Source: a virus. Taken from it: a DNA stretch of 64,000 bases. The DNA is taken from positions 1 through 64,000 of the IMG/VR virus record IMGVR_UViG_3300035181_001203; one strand, 5' to 3'. The notes under the pieces are model-generated. The model was not told where the DNA came from, ran no database searches, and saw only the letters and a program-made list of their open reading frames with translations. The position numbers were made by a program, and so were the translations under genes. Shown one piece after another: positions 35,111 to 44,135 of the stretch. Position 1 is the stretch's first letter. Each line of letters begins with the position of its first letter.

Positions 35111-35115
35111 AATAT

Positions 35116-35958
35116 CTACCGTGCAAGCTTGATTGAAGGTCGAGGATCAAAAATAAAGTAATTAGTATTACCAATTGATCTACCTACAAAACACGAATAT
35201 GTTGCATTTGTATCTCTTGGAGTTGCGATTACACCAAGGTTATTTAAAAAGTATAATTGATCTGAAGTAAAAAAGAAAGGAGTAAGATACGCCTGATTCT
35301 TGATTCTTGCTACTTTTACTTCTTGATTTGCGACCCCAGCCTCTAAAGTAAGTCCATCAATAAAAGGAAAATTTAAATCATTTGCCTTAACGTTATGAGC
35401 CAATCCATCTGCCATAATCTTAAAACAAGAAAGTGCTGCCATAGGTTCAAATAATGATAATTTATCTAACGATGGATCTGGATACGGACTAGGGGGAACT
35501 ATTCCACCTGGATTTAATAGATCCAGGGGTGGATGTGGATCAAAGATAAAACTATAAGCGTTTACTCTCCGTCCAACATAAACATACCAACGATCACCGT
35601 TTGAAATAGATGGTTCAACTAGTGAAAGTAATCCATTTTTATCAAGATAAAGATTATCGGTTAATATTGTTGGATCAAAAACTGCTTGATTAAATGTATA
35701 TTGCATCCCTTTGACGCGAGCTATATTAACTCGCTGTCCAGATCTTCCTGCTTCTAAAACAACTCCATCAACAATAGGAGTACTTCGAGTTACTATATTA
35801 TTATTATAATTTGAATTTAACTGTATAGCAGAATAATCAACAGAAGCAACGCAGGCTGCTATCGGCATATCAGTAAATAAAACTGCATCTAAATAAGAAT
35901 CAGAAGGTGGGATATCACCTTCTAACATTCCGGTAATAGGATTATATTGAATAATCAT
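35116..35958 (-). CDS. protein with two tandem LEAG-SGQ domains, 280 aa
   Basis: Internally duplicated. First copy (about residues 25-145): VDGVVLEAGRSGQRVNIARVKG, LYLDKNGLLSL, NGDRWYVYVGRRVN, SFIFDPHPPLDL. Second copy (about 170-278): IDGLTLEAGVANQEVKVARIKN, LYFLNNLGVIA, SCFVGRSIG, YFIFDPRPSIKL. The same domain occurs once in the 388-aa protein at 29,242. Its beta-rich nature recalls small capsid or fibre decoration folds, but I cannot name it. Confidence 0.7.
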   Translation of the reverse strand: MIIQYNPITGMLEGDIPPSDSYLDAVLFTDMPIAACVASVDYSAIQLNSNYNNNIVTRSTPIVDGVVLEAGRSGQRVNIARVKGMQYTFNQAVFDPTILTDNLYLDKNGLLSLVEPSISNGDRWYVYVGRRVNAYSFIFDPHPPLDLLNPGGIVPPSPYPDPSLDKLSLFEPMAALSCFKIMADGLAHNVKANDLNFPFIDGLTLEAGVANQEVKVARIKNQAYLTPFFFTSDQLYFLNNLGVIATPRDTNATYSCFVGRSIGNTNYFIFDPRPSIKLAR

Positions 35959-36329
35959 TGGCTCAACATTATTAAATCGCTAGGTGCGATAAATAGTTTA
36001 GTAGGAGTAAGAGCTATGCCAATTTTTCTTAATGTTTGCCCATAATTAGATTGAGTTATCATTCCAGAGCTATATAGATATACTGGTTGCAATGGAGTAA
36101 AAGACCAAGCTAAGTTTTCAATAATACCAAATAAACAAACATCAACAAATGACCCAGCAAAGTTAGCTGTTAATGAAATACCTAAAAAATTAGAAACTGA
36201 TGTAACGTCAGGCCAATTTGTGTTTACTATTTCTCCAGTAGATAATACAGATACAGCCGCAAATGCTGGAATAGTTTCTCCAGCTTTAAACGAATCCATT
36301 ACTATTCGTGAACTATTTACATCGGCCAT
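35955..36329 (-). CDS. small beta-rich virion protein, 124 aa
   Basis: FKAGETIPAFAAVSVLSTGEIV, FLGISLTANFAGSFVDVCLFG and QPVYLYSSGMITQS follow the pattern of small phage beta-barrel proteins in which a Gly-Glu turn is followed by 'v....G.v..a' and 'G.....a..G..v.V...G', as in the DUF2190-like decoration proteins. Overlaps the next gene by 4 bases. Role inferred. Confidence 0.6.
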   Translation of the reverse strand: MADVNSSRIVMDSFKAGETIPAFAAVSVLSTGEIVNTNWPDVTSVSNFLGISLTANFAGSFVDVCLFGIIENLAWSFTPLQPVYLYSSGMITQSNYGQTLRKIGIALTPTKLFIAPSDLIMLSQ

Positions 36330-38453
36330 TTAAATTCTCTTAGGATTTTTAATCCAATCTAAATGAAGATTTATGATATCTGAATTAGCTAAATGTGGAA
36401 GCGAAACAGGCTTCTTATTAATAGTATCATAAACTTCAAAATAATGGGTTGAAAAATTATTTGCAGCAATACTAGAATCAAAAAGTTTTCCACCATAAGT
36501 TGTAGGCATATCTTTTATAGAATCATTAGCAACAGTAATTCCATTTAAGTCCATGTATTGTTTATAAGTACAGACTGAGCGATTATATTTTTTCTTTAAA
36601 GCATCCAAAGCATCTTTATCGCTATCTTGATATTTAGAAAAGAGGGTTGTAATTGCGTTTTTTACATCAGTATAAGATTTTTTAGCAACACTTAATCCAT
36701 CTAAAGGCTTAGATCCAATTAATTTTCCCATTTCATCTAAAGACATTTGATTTTGTGAAATAGTATCAATAACATTTCCTAAATCACCAAAATCTTCAAA
36801 ATAGTATCTAGGATAAGCTACATCTAAAGATATATTCTTTTGTCCGGTTGCCGACCATGCTTTTCTTATTCCGGTACAAAAAGCTATAACGTGTTCACCC
36901 ATCTTATTTAAGACAACTAGTGGGAATCCAGGTATAGGATTACAGTCTGGAGTAACCATAACAGAATATTTACGAGTTCCTAAGAAGTTTTGAGCAAATT
37001 CATAATTTAAATAATTATTAATTTTATTAATTGAATCTTGACTGTTATCAAGATTCTTTAATAAAGAACTATCAAATGCATAACTTAAATCAAGTCTTGT
37101 ATATTTGATCCCATATTCAGATTCATACTCGGAATAAGCATCTACTTCTCTAAGATTCCCTGGAACAATGTTTGGTAATGTTAATGATTTTAAATAATCA
37201 TTACTACTATAATTTGGTCCGACTATAACTTGGCAAGTTAATATATTAGAATCTACCCCTGGAATTTCTTTTCGCTGATATAAAACTCTTGTTGGTGTAT
37301 TAAAGTAATCAAAGAAAACAGACTCTTCGAGCACCTGATCAGGCCAGATTACATTACATTGAAATGGAATTCCCATAACAGAAATTGGCTTAAAAATATA
37401 TTCAGCTAATCCCTTATAACTTTTTTTGTTTTTTAGTTCAACTCCATATGTTTTACTATTTGTTGGAGATAATACAGTTACAACTTCTGGATGAGGATCA
37501 ATAGATAAATCTAAAACCTTACCGTTTGCATCTTTAGTTATTTTTGTTAATTTTTCTGATGGTAATAAAGTTTCTACATCAATTTTATCACTTCCACCAT
37601 CAGTATCTATAAAAGTTGGATTTGGAATATCATATACATTAAAAAATCCATATCTTGAAATAGTCATAGCTAATTGCCAAAAAGTATTTTCACCATATAC
37701 ATCATTATCAGTATTTGTAACAAGTTTTACGAATGTATCAACATTAAAATAATTTTTAAGATTAGCAGATGTACTTACACCATAAACCTTATTAGCGAGT
37801 TTATAGTCACATAAAAATCTATCATAATATTTAGGATTACTAGCATTATCAGACGACGATCCATCTGATAGAACCTTCTTAGTATATATTTTACCATTAA
37901 AACTATATTCATAATAAGATGTAGCACTAGTTGGAGGATTAGAAGTTGTGTCAGTTTGACTATGAATATGTGACGTTAAAATGGATGCTATAGCGCATCC
38001 AATATCAAATTGATTTTGTTGTAAAGTTTCTGCAAAGAAATTTGTTATTTGTCCATCTGCTCTCATATTCAAAACATCGCCAGTTCCTCTATAATCAGAA
38101 GAAGCGATATTTTGTAAATAAAAATCAGAACGTTTACGAATATTCCAAATAGCCCCATCAGTTAAACAACTTAATGAAACGAAAACTTCTCCTAAAAGAT
38201 TTCTTTTTCTCTGGACACCAATAATAATGCCATCAAATTCTAATGTTGGTTCATTTATAACGCCACCATCTATAATTTGTTCCCATATCTGTATTTTTGC
38301 ATATTCATGAATTCTTGTAATATATGGGCTATAATTGATAGACACATTTAATGATGCTAAAGATCCTAAAGTAGAAGCGATAACAGTAGAAAGAATAGGA
38401 ACTTGAACACCAGCAATATATGCATATTGTCTATATATTTTAGCTACACTCAT
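36330..38453 (-). CDS. baseplate hub-type tail protein candidate, 707 aa
   Basis: N-terminal 110 residues are a beta domain (YAKIQIWEQII...LEFDGIIIGVQRKRN..EVFVSLSCL) like the barrel of hub proteins that tie the tail tube to the spike ('f.g.i.......g....v.l.c'). The middle is mixed, and the C-terminus is helical and charged (KYQDSDKDALDALKKKYN). Genomic position between fibres and the transglycosylase/tape measure fits a hub (gp27/gpD role). No decisive motif. Confidence 0.45.
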   Translation of the reverse strand: MSVAKIYRQYAYIAGVQVPILSTVIASTLGSLASLNVSINYSPYITRIHEYAKIQIWEQIIDGGVINEPTLEFDGIIIGVQRKRNLLGEVFVSLSCLTDGAIWNIRKRSDFYLQNIASSDYRGTGDVLNMRADGQITNFFAETLQQNQFDIGCAIASILTSHIHSQTDTTSNPPTSATSYYEYSFNGKIYTKKVLSDGSSSDNASNPKYYDRFLCDYKLANKVYGVSTSANLKNYFNVDTFVKLVTNTDNDVYGENTFWQLAMTISRYGFFNVYDIPNPTFIDTDGGSDKIDVETLLPSEKLTKITKDANGKVLDLSIDPHPEVVTVLSPTNSKTYGVELKNKKSYKGLAEYIFKPISVMGIPFQCNVIWPDQVLEESVFFDYFNTPTRVLYQRKEIPGVDSNILTCQVIVGPNYSSNDYLKSLTLPNIVPGNLREVDAYSEYESEYGIKYTRLDLSYAFDSSLLKNLDNSQDSINKINNYLNYEFAQNFLGTRKYSVMVTPDCNPIPGFPLVVLNKMGEHVIAFCTGIRKAWSATGQKNISLDVAYPRYYFEDFGDLGNVIDTISQNQMSLDEMGKLIGSKPLDGLSVAKKSYTDVKNAITTLFSKYQDSDKDALDALKKKYNRSVCTYKQYMDLNGITVANDSIKDMPTTYGGKLFDSSIAANNFSTHYFEVYDTINKKPVSLPHLANSDIINLHLDWIKNPKRI

Positions 38454-38698
38454 AATGCATCCGAAGGATCATGTTGATATTTAACAATTCCAGTAATACC
38501 ATCTAAAACAGTTGCTATTTGATAATCTTTTATAGTAATAAAAGCTTTTTTTGTAAAATCAGTTACTAAAGAACAAATATATATTCCATTAGCATCTATT
38601 TCTTTAAAAAATACCGTGCATCCAATTCCACAAACAAAACCACCGCTATTAATAGCTTTTAAAAGTATTATATCACCCATAGTTAAACTGGGAAGCAT
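38450..38698 (-). CDS. hypothetical tail-module protein, 82 aa
   Basis: Short beta-rich protein with GFVCGIGCTVFFKEI and a strand-rich second half; overlaps the hub candidate by 4 bases (ATGA). Not recognised. Confidence 0.65.
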   Translation of the reverse strand: MLPSLTMGDIILLKAINSGGFVCGIGCTVFFKEIDANGIYICSLVTDFTKKAFITIKDYQIATVLDGITGIVKYQHDPSDAL

Positions 38699-38707
38699 GG
38701 TATATCC

Positions 38708-39607
38708 TTATTGTATATAAATTTGTTCTGAAGAAAGTCTTTCTTTAACTATTAAAGAAAAAGAAAAAGTAACAATAAAATCATTAGGAGCAACTTTTGA
38801 TCGCTGGAATCCAAATGGATATCCAGAATAAAGATTACGATCTGCGTACAATTGCAATATATTACCCTGTTCGGCTAATTTTGTCCCACGCATATAATTA
38901 TCCCAAAGGAATAACATATTCATATTCCAGGGGTTATCCATTGTATTTTTGAGAATTCCTTGAATTTGTAAAACTTCAGGACGTCTCCCATAAAATAGTA
39001 ATTGGAAATCTTCTGATGTTTCAACAATTTGCATTCTTTCTTGTGAGGCTTCTCCAAGAGACATTAAAATAAATTGTCTAAACTTATTTTGGGAGATTCC
39101 TGGAGCAATATATTGATTTTGATAATTAGGGAATATTATTGTTTTAGGATCATTTGCATTTACAATTCTAAAGAAAGCAACATCAGCAGCATCGTTAGAT
39201 CTTATTGGAGCATCAATAGAAAAATATCTATTATTATAATCCATAACATCTGTGCTGTCAAAAACTAAACTTATATTATCTTTATTGTTATTTGCCTTAC
39301 TTGTATCTTTATCTCTTACAGAAGGAACACCATTTAAGAATGAGACAGAGTAAATATTACCATTAGAGTCTGATAAATCTTCTCCATAAATTGTTAAATT
39401 AGATAATCCATCTAATTGAGCAGCTTCTATTTTTGCTACATCTGACAATACTTTAGCTAATTGATCTGACATAGCTTTTCTATTAGCTGTATTTATTTCA
39501 GCTATTTGAGACTTACTCATATTAATGAATTTTTCGCTCAGCATAGTTGAAGATAGATCAACTGCCGGAGTATTCCATAGTGTAGCTAAATATGATAAAA
39601 ATTCCAT
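38708..39607 (-). CDS. tail/baseplate structural protein, 299 aa
   Basis: Residues about 195-295 follow a pattern I recall from tail proteins of large myoviruses: ERMQIVETSEDFQLLFYGRRP, LQIQGILKNTMDNPWN, LWDNYMRGTKLAEQGN, LYADRNLYSGYPFGF and a final VTFSFSLIVKE strand. This fits a tube- or baseplate-associated beta-sandwich. The N-terminal 70 residues are helical. Family name unknown to me. Confidence 0.55.
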   Translation of the reverse strand: MEFLSYLATLWNTPAVDLSSTMLSEKFINMSKSQIAEINTANRKAMSDQLAKVLSDVAKIEAAQLDGLSNLTIYGEDLSDSNGNIYSVSFLNGVPSVRDKDTSKANNNKDNISLVFDSTDVMDYNNRYFSIDAPIRSNDAADVAFFRIVNANDPKTIIFPNYQNQYIAPGISQNKFRQFILMSLGEASQERMQIVETSEDFQLLFYGRRPEVLQIQGILKNTMDNPWNMNMLFLWDNYMRGTKLAEQGNILQLYADRNLYSGYPFGFQRSKVAPNDFIVTFSFSLIVKERLSSEQIYIQ

Positions 39608-39618
39608 TGTAAGTCCTA

Positions 39619-40356
39619 TTATCTGTTCCTAGGTAATTGTTTATTAGTTGCAATTGGAATTAAATTAGCTAATTTTCCATTTGCCATACGCTCTCTTAAT
39701 AGTCCAATATCAAGTTTTGATGTGACAGATTCTAAATTATTCATTGAGTCTCTTGCGCTTTGAGTTAATGCTTGAAAAAATGGTTTGTTTGGATCTGCAA
39801 CTTCAGTTGTCTGTGGTGGAGTAAAATTTGCTTCAGATTGAATACTTGAATCAGCAGGAGCAGATAATGGACCTATTTTATATTCTTTACCTAATGCTTT
39901 TGCTAATCGTTTTGGATATTCTGAGGTTTCAAATGCTTTGCCTTTTGCTGCATCGTTTTTATAATGTTTATAAATAGCTCTAGAGATTGTTTCATTATTA
40001 AGAGGTTTTCCTATTAATTCTCTAGCTACTTCAGGTCCAGCATTATAAGCTATAGCTATTAAGTTTTGATCGTTTTGAAACTGTGGAGCAAGCCATTTAA
40101 TGTAATATGCTGCGGCTAAAGCCTGTTCGTTAACTTTTTTAGAATAGGGTTTATTTGGATGACCTACTCTTCTCCAAATATCTTTCCAAGTATTTCCAGT
40201 TATCTGAAATAAACCATTAACACCTGTTTTTGAACGAGTATCTAAATTAAAATTAGATTCAATTTGAGCAAAAGCAGTAAGTATTTGTTCGCTAACGCCA
40301 GTTACTTTACTGGCATTGCTTATTGCTAATTTAATATCTACGGGAATGTTTTGCAT
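39619..40356 (-). CDS. lytic transglycosylase (SLT domain), 245 aa
   Basis: Residues 15-130 form a soluble-lytic-transglycosylase domain: catalytic Glu33 in AFAQIESNFN, then TGVNGLFQITGNTW, ALAAAYYIKWL and IAIAYNAGPEVA. Such enzymes cleave the MurNAc-GlcNAc bond of peptidoglycan with formation of 1,6-anhydro ends. The C-terminal 90 residues are a linker with charged helix. No signal peptide; it overlaps the start of the transcript from the tape-measure gene. This is a tail-borne wall-digesting enzyme used in genome entry, not an endolysin. Confidence 0.92.
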   Translation of the reverse strand: MQNIPVDIKLAISNASKVTGVSEQILTAFAQIESNFNLDTRSKTGVNGLFQITGNTWKDIWRRVGHPNKPYSKKVNEQALAAAYYIKWLAPQFQNDQNLIAIAYNAGPEVARELIGKPLNNETISRAIYKHYKNDAAKGKAFETSEYPKRLAKALGKEYKIGPLSAPADSSIQSEANFTPPQTTEVADPNKPFFQALTQSARDSMNNLESVTSKLDIGLLRERMANGKLANLIPIATNKQLPRNR

Positions 40357-43250
40357 TATTTAATAGCATTAGCTAAGGCGTTACAAGCTCTTGTTAAAGC
40401 TTCTACAGCTTGATTATTTGGATTATCAGCAGAAACTCCAAATTGTTTATTTGCTGCATCATCAACAGGGCCTATTTGCATATCTTTAAACCAACCAGTA
40501 TGCATGAATTCACTAAAATGATTTTCTTTATCATTTTTATTTAGGTCAGCATGCATCTCAATATTTCTTACTAAAGCTTCAGCAAAATTAGAACTACCTG
40601 TAGCAATTTCAGCATTATAAATTAAATCTTTTTTATTTGTTCCTTGTGACAACCACTTTTTAACATCAGCAGCACTCATATTTTTAAAGTTATCAATGGT
40701 ATATTTGAGTTTACCAACCTTATCTTTATATGTATCAAAATTAATATTACTATATTTACCATGACCTGCATTTTGTATAGCAACAAATGCATTTCTTTCA
40801 CTAAATTCATCTTCTTGATTTCGTCTTTTTTGATATTCAGCAAATAAACCTTTACCGCCTGCTCCAATAGAACCATCTGCACGAATATACTTTTCTAAAA
40901 GATTAATTTCATCTTTTGATAAGTTATTTCCCGGCATATTTATAATTTCATCAAAAGCAGCCACATTTTCATCTTTATTATCTCCCATATTACTATAAAG
41001 TAATCTTAACGAATCAATATTTTTGCCATTAACAATTTTTTCAAATGCTTTATAAACTTTATCTGAAACTGGACTATATCCTTCAAGCTTTCCAAAATTT
41101 CTTGGATCTTGACCATATGTTGAAGCATCCCTAACAGCTTGCCCAATTGTCATTCTTGAAGAACCACCTTCACGTAAAAGAACTCTCTTTGATTTTAACC
41201 ACGGTGCGAAATCATCTATAAGCATTGTCGTAAGAACACTATCATCCTTACGTGCCTCTCTTTCTTTTTCAATTTCAGCTAATATCATATTAATGGCTTT
41301 TTCAGCATTACTTGATGATAAGTTATTTCCAGCACCACTTCCCATAGTAGCATCTTCCATGATGCTTCTTTTTATTTTAGTTGCGCTTACTACATCGCCT
41401 TTTAATAAAGATGAGTAAAGTTTTCCAATACGATCACTAAATAAACTTCTAAATGCACCAAAACTATCTCTCTCTTCATCGGTTACATTACTAGATTTAA
41501 TATCTTTATAAAAACTTTCTAATTTAATACTATTTGAATTACTATATGGGCTAATTTCTTGTCTTATACTATTTAAACTAAACGTAGTTAATTTTGTTGG
41601 ATTATTAGTTCTATCAGCTTCTTTTCTAGCAGCACTTCCAGCAGCAAGCATAGAACCCATACCACCATCAAACAAGGCGGCATCAACCTGTGCTCGTTCT
41701 TCTGGAGTTTGTGGATTTAAAACCCCTACAACAGCAGCATAAGCCTCAGAAGGAGTTTTATTCTTACTAAACTCTTGATACATACTTATCGCTGCTTTTT
41801 TAAGATTAGCATTTGGGTCTGTTGCATCTGGAAGCATTCCATGTTGCATTAATACAGTTCCCGCAGCGGTGCTACCACCTGCACGACTAGCCAAATAAGC
41901 TGCGGCTGTAGCTATAGCAGATTGTGGACTACTAGCATTACCACTAAAGCGATTTATAAATCCATATCCATACTGTCCATAACCTATAGCTCTTTCTGTA
42001 TTTTTTATAGATAAACTTCCAGCATCAATACTTCTATCTATAATTCCAGCTTCCTGTAAAGCTTTTACAGACGCTAATTCGGTTAATCCAGATTGACCAA
42101 CAATTCCTTTATTTAATCCAGATTGTAATCCCATACCAATATATGCACCACCAAGATTAGCCACAGTTGCTAAATCTAATCCAGTAGACATTGATGTAGT
42201 AATCATATTACCCATCATTGTATTTTGTTCTAAATTATTAAAACCCATTTGATTTAATTTAGCTTTTAGACCAAGGATTGAATCTTTGGTTGTATTTGCC
42301 AGGGCAGCAAACTTCTCTACTATCACAATGGTATCTTTTACAAACTTCTCCATTCCATCAACATCTTTTAAGTTTTGATCCCTAAATAATCCAGCTTGCA
42401 TCATCTTAGGTATAAACTCAGAAGCTTTTGTGTCTGGAGCTAATCTATCAGCAAGAGCATCGCCAATTAAAGGTATGTATCTAGCTCCATATGGATTACG
42501 TTCACTCTCATAAAATCTACCAATTAATGCGTCAGAAGTATCTTTATCTAAACGTCTTTGACCTGCCCCATATGAAAGATCGGTTATTTCAGTCATTTTT
42601 CTAAAGTTTTGTTTATATTCTTCTGGTTGAGCATATCCTACATTATATAATCTACCAACAATCTGATCTAATGCAAATCCTACGCCAAGTCCCGCCATTG
42701 GACTAAGAAGTTTTGCCGCTCCAGATCCTAAAGCACTAGATAAAACAGATGTTAATCCACCACCAGCTTCAATTTTTAGATCTTCGATTCTATGATTCCA
42801 TGATCTTTGCATTTGAAATTCTAATTCCTCCTGACTCATAAACTCAGGACGACGACCACCAATTTTTAATGCTCTACCAAACTCACTTTGAGCTATTCCA
42901 GAAGCCCATGCAGCTTCTCTAATAAACCCACGTTGTAATTCGTAATTACCACCGCCCAATAACATATCTTGGTATTGAGTTTCTTTAGCTTTATCAACTA
43001 CAGATTTACCTGTGTTATATATGGCCATACTAGCAGCCATAGTGCCTTGCAACACATTTGCCATATCTCTATGGAAATTATCTTGAGCAGTACGCATAGT
43101 AGCAGCTAAATTATTTTGCCCAAGATTCATTACAGCTTGATTGTTTTGTAAATAAGAATAATCCATCATTTGAGAAGATGGATTAGGTATATTCTGACCA
43201 AACTGTTGACTAGGATCATTCGGTTGATTGTAATATGGCATATCTGGCAT
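40356..43250 (-). CDS. tail tape-measure-type protein, 964 aa
   Basis: Long, helix-rich, directly downstream of the frameshifted chaperone pair and upstream of the transglycosylase, the conserved position of the tape measure. Residues about 180-215 are hydrophobic and Gly/Ala-rich (SALGSGAAKLLSPMAGLGVGF), a probable membrane-inserting segment. Other long Ala/Gly stretches (SAIATAAAYLASRAGG) follow. If it is the ruler, 964 residues at about 1.5 A per residue give a tail near 145 nm. The Gln/Asn-rich N-terminus is unusual. Confidence 0.75.
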   Translation of the reverse strand: MPDMPYYNQPNDPSQQFGQNIPNPSSQMMDYSYLQNNQAVMNLGQNNLAATMRTAQDNFHRDMANVLQGTMAASMAIYNTGKSVVDKAKETQYQDMLLGGGNYELQRGFIREAAWASGIAQSEFGRALKIGGRRPEFMSQEELEFQMQRSWNHRIEDLKIEAGGGLTSVLSSALGSGAAKLLSPMAGLGVGFALDQIVGRLYNVGYAQPEEYKQNFRKMTEITDLSYGAGQRRLDKDTSDALIGRFYESERNPYGARYIPLIGDALADRLAPDTKASEFIPKMMQAGLFRDQNLKDVDGMEKFVKDTIVIVEKFAALANTTKDSILGLKAKLNQMGFNNLEQNTMMGNMITTSMSTGLDLATVANLGGAYIGMGLQSGLNKGIVGQSGLTELASVKALQEAGIIDRSIDAGSLSIKNTERAIGYGQYGYGFINRFSGNASSPQSAIATAAAYLASRAGGSTAAGTVLMQHGMLPDATDPNANLKKAAISMYQEFSKNKTPSEAYAAVVGVLNPQTPEERAQVDAALFDGGMGSMLAAGSAARKEADRTNNPTKLTTFSLNSIRQEISPYSNSNSIKLESFYKDIKSSNVTDEERDSFGAFRSLFSDRIGKLYSSLLKGDVVSATKIKRSIMEDATMGSGAGNNLSSSNAEKAINMILAEIEKEREARKDDSVLTTMLIDDFAPWLKSKRVLLREGGSSRMTIGQAVRDASTYGQDPRNFGKLEGYSPVSDKVYKAFEKIVNGKNIDSLRLLYSNMGDNKDENVAAFDEIINMPGNNLSKDEINLLEKYIRADGSIGAGGKGLFAEYQKRRNQEDEFSERNAFVAIQNAGHGKYSNINFDTYKDKVGKLKYTIDNFKNMSAADVKKWLSQGTNKKDLIYNAEIATGSSNFAEALVRNIEMHADLNKNDKENHFSEFMHTGWFKDMQIGPVDDAANKQFGVSADNPNNQAVEALTRACNALANAIK

Positions 43251-43253
43251 ATT

Positions 43254-43622
43254 TTAACTCTTATTAAATTGTCTATTTACTTCAAGAGGATCTAACTTAT
43301 TTTTTGTATCAACAGAAATTCTAAGTTTATCTCCAAATTTAGTAAGATTTTCTCTTGCTTTTTCCATCAAACTTTCATCTTCATCTTTGACTTCAGGGAA
43401 TAAGAATTTAATCATATTCTTTCTAGTTGTTTCTACGCCTTCCTTATTTCCAACCGATGCTTGAGCTTGCATAATATTATATAATAATTCTTTTTTAATC
43501 TCTGTTTTTATTCCTTCTTCTTTCATATACATTAATAAAGGTTTAAACTCATCTGGGCAAAAGTTTAATTGACCTCTAGCAGCTAATAAAGCAATTCGCT
43601 GGCCCCTAGAAGTCTCTAGGAG
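43254..43622 (-). CDS. T part of the gpGT-like frameshift product
   Basis: The frame is open from the slip site (43622), well before any start codon, and reads LLETSRGQRIALLAARGQL, then PDEFKPLLMYMKEEGIK and continues to 43254. A free ATG at 43532 (MYMKEEG) has no good ribosome site, so the region is best read as the C-terminal extension of the chaperone made by -1 frameshifting: full fusion 43254-44113, about 286 residues. Charged, helical C-terminus (EKARENLTKFGDKL) that would contact the tape measure or tail tube protein. Confidence 0.8.
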   Translation of the reverse strand, partial: LLETSRGQRIALLAARGQLNFCPDEFKPLLMYMKEEGIKTEIKKELLYNIMQAQASVGNKEGVETTRKNMIKFLFPEVKDEDESLMEKARENLTKFGDKLRISVDTKNKLDPLEVNRQFNKS

Positions 43623-43628
43623 TTTTTT
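43605..43628 (-). promoter_or_regulatory. programmed -1 ribosomal frameshift site
   Basis: On the minus strand A-AAA-AAC (43622-43628) is in phase with the CTA AAA AAC codons of the short chaperone. CCTAGA-GACT-TCTAGG just downstream is a 6-bp hairpin, and the zero-frame stop TAG lies within it. A -1 slip enters exactly the frame of the downstream ORF. The hairpin begins only one base after the heptamer, closer than usual. Confidence 0.8.
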
Positions 43629-44113
43629 AGTGCTTGCTCACTATTAAAAGCTTTTGATGTAAGAGTAGCAAAAACCATAAGCCATTTAGAAATCTCACGA
43701 ACATTATCTTCGTTGAGTTCTTCAATAAAACTAATTCGTTCTTCAATTGAGCCTTGAGAAACTTGTGTAGTATTATTCTGGATCTTTATACGAACAAGCT
43801 GTAATGCAATATTGGTATTTTTAGTATATGTATCAATAATGGCGCGAGAAGTATCTTCATGATCTTTTGTAAATTGTCGAACAAGATCATACCCTAAAAT
43901 TCTTTCCTTTTCAGAGATTGTTGAATAAGTTAAATAATAAAGATCTTTAAATACTTCAAAGGTTTTTGTGTAAGTGCCTAGTGTAAGAATTTGAATAAGA
44001 ATATCTTTTAATTCATCAATATTAGTTGTATAAAGAACTTTCCCTTCATAATCCTTTATTTCAAAAAAACTATTATCAACTTTTGCTTCTTGACTTTCGA
44101 CTAGCTCTGCCAT
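43616..44113 (-). CDS. tail assembly chaperone, gpG-like short form, 165 aa
   Basis: Helical acidic protein (FFEIKDYEGKVLYTT; DELKDILIQILTLG; RISFIEELNEDNVREISKWLM). It ends ALKNS-TAG three codons after the slippery heptamer A-AAA-AAC. Short chaperones like this coat the tape measure during tail assembly and are also made as a -1 frameshifted long form. Order G, GT, tape measure is conserved across long-tailed phages. Start ATG with AGGAGG about 8 bases upstream. Confidence 0.8.
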   Translation of the reverse strand: MAELVESQEAKVDNSFFEIKDYEGKVLYTTNIDELKDILIQILTLGTYTKTFEVFKDLYYLTYSTISEKERILGYDLVRQFTKDHEDTSRAIIDTYTKNTNIALQLVRIKIQNNTTQVSQGSIEERISFIEELNEDNVREISKWLMVFATLTSKAFNSEQALKNS

Positions 44114-44135
44114 ATGGCCTCCTAATGTTATTATA

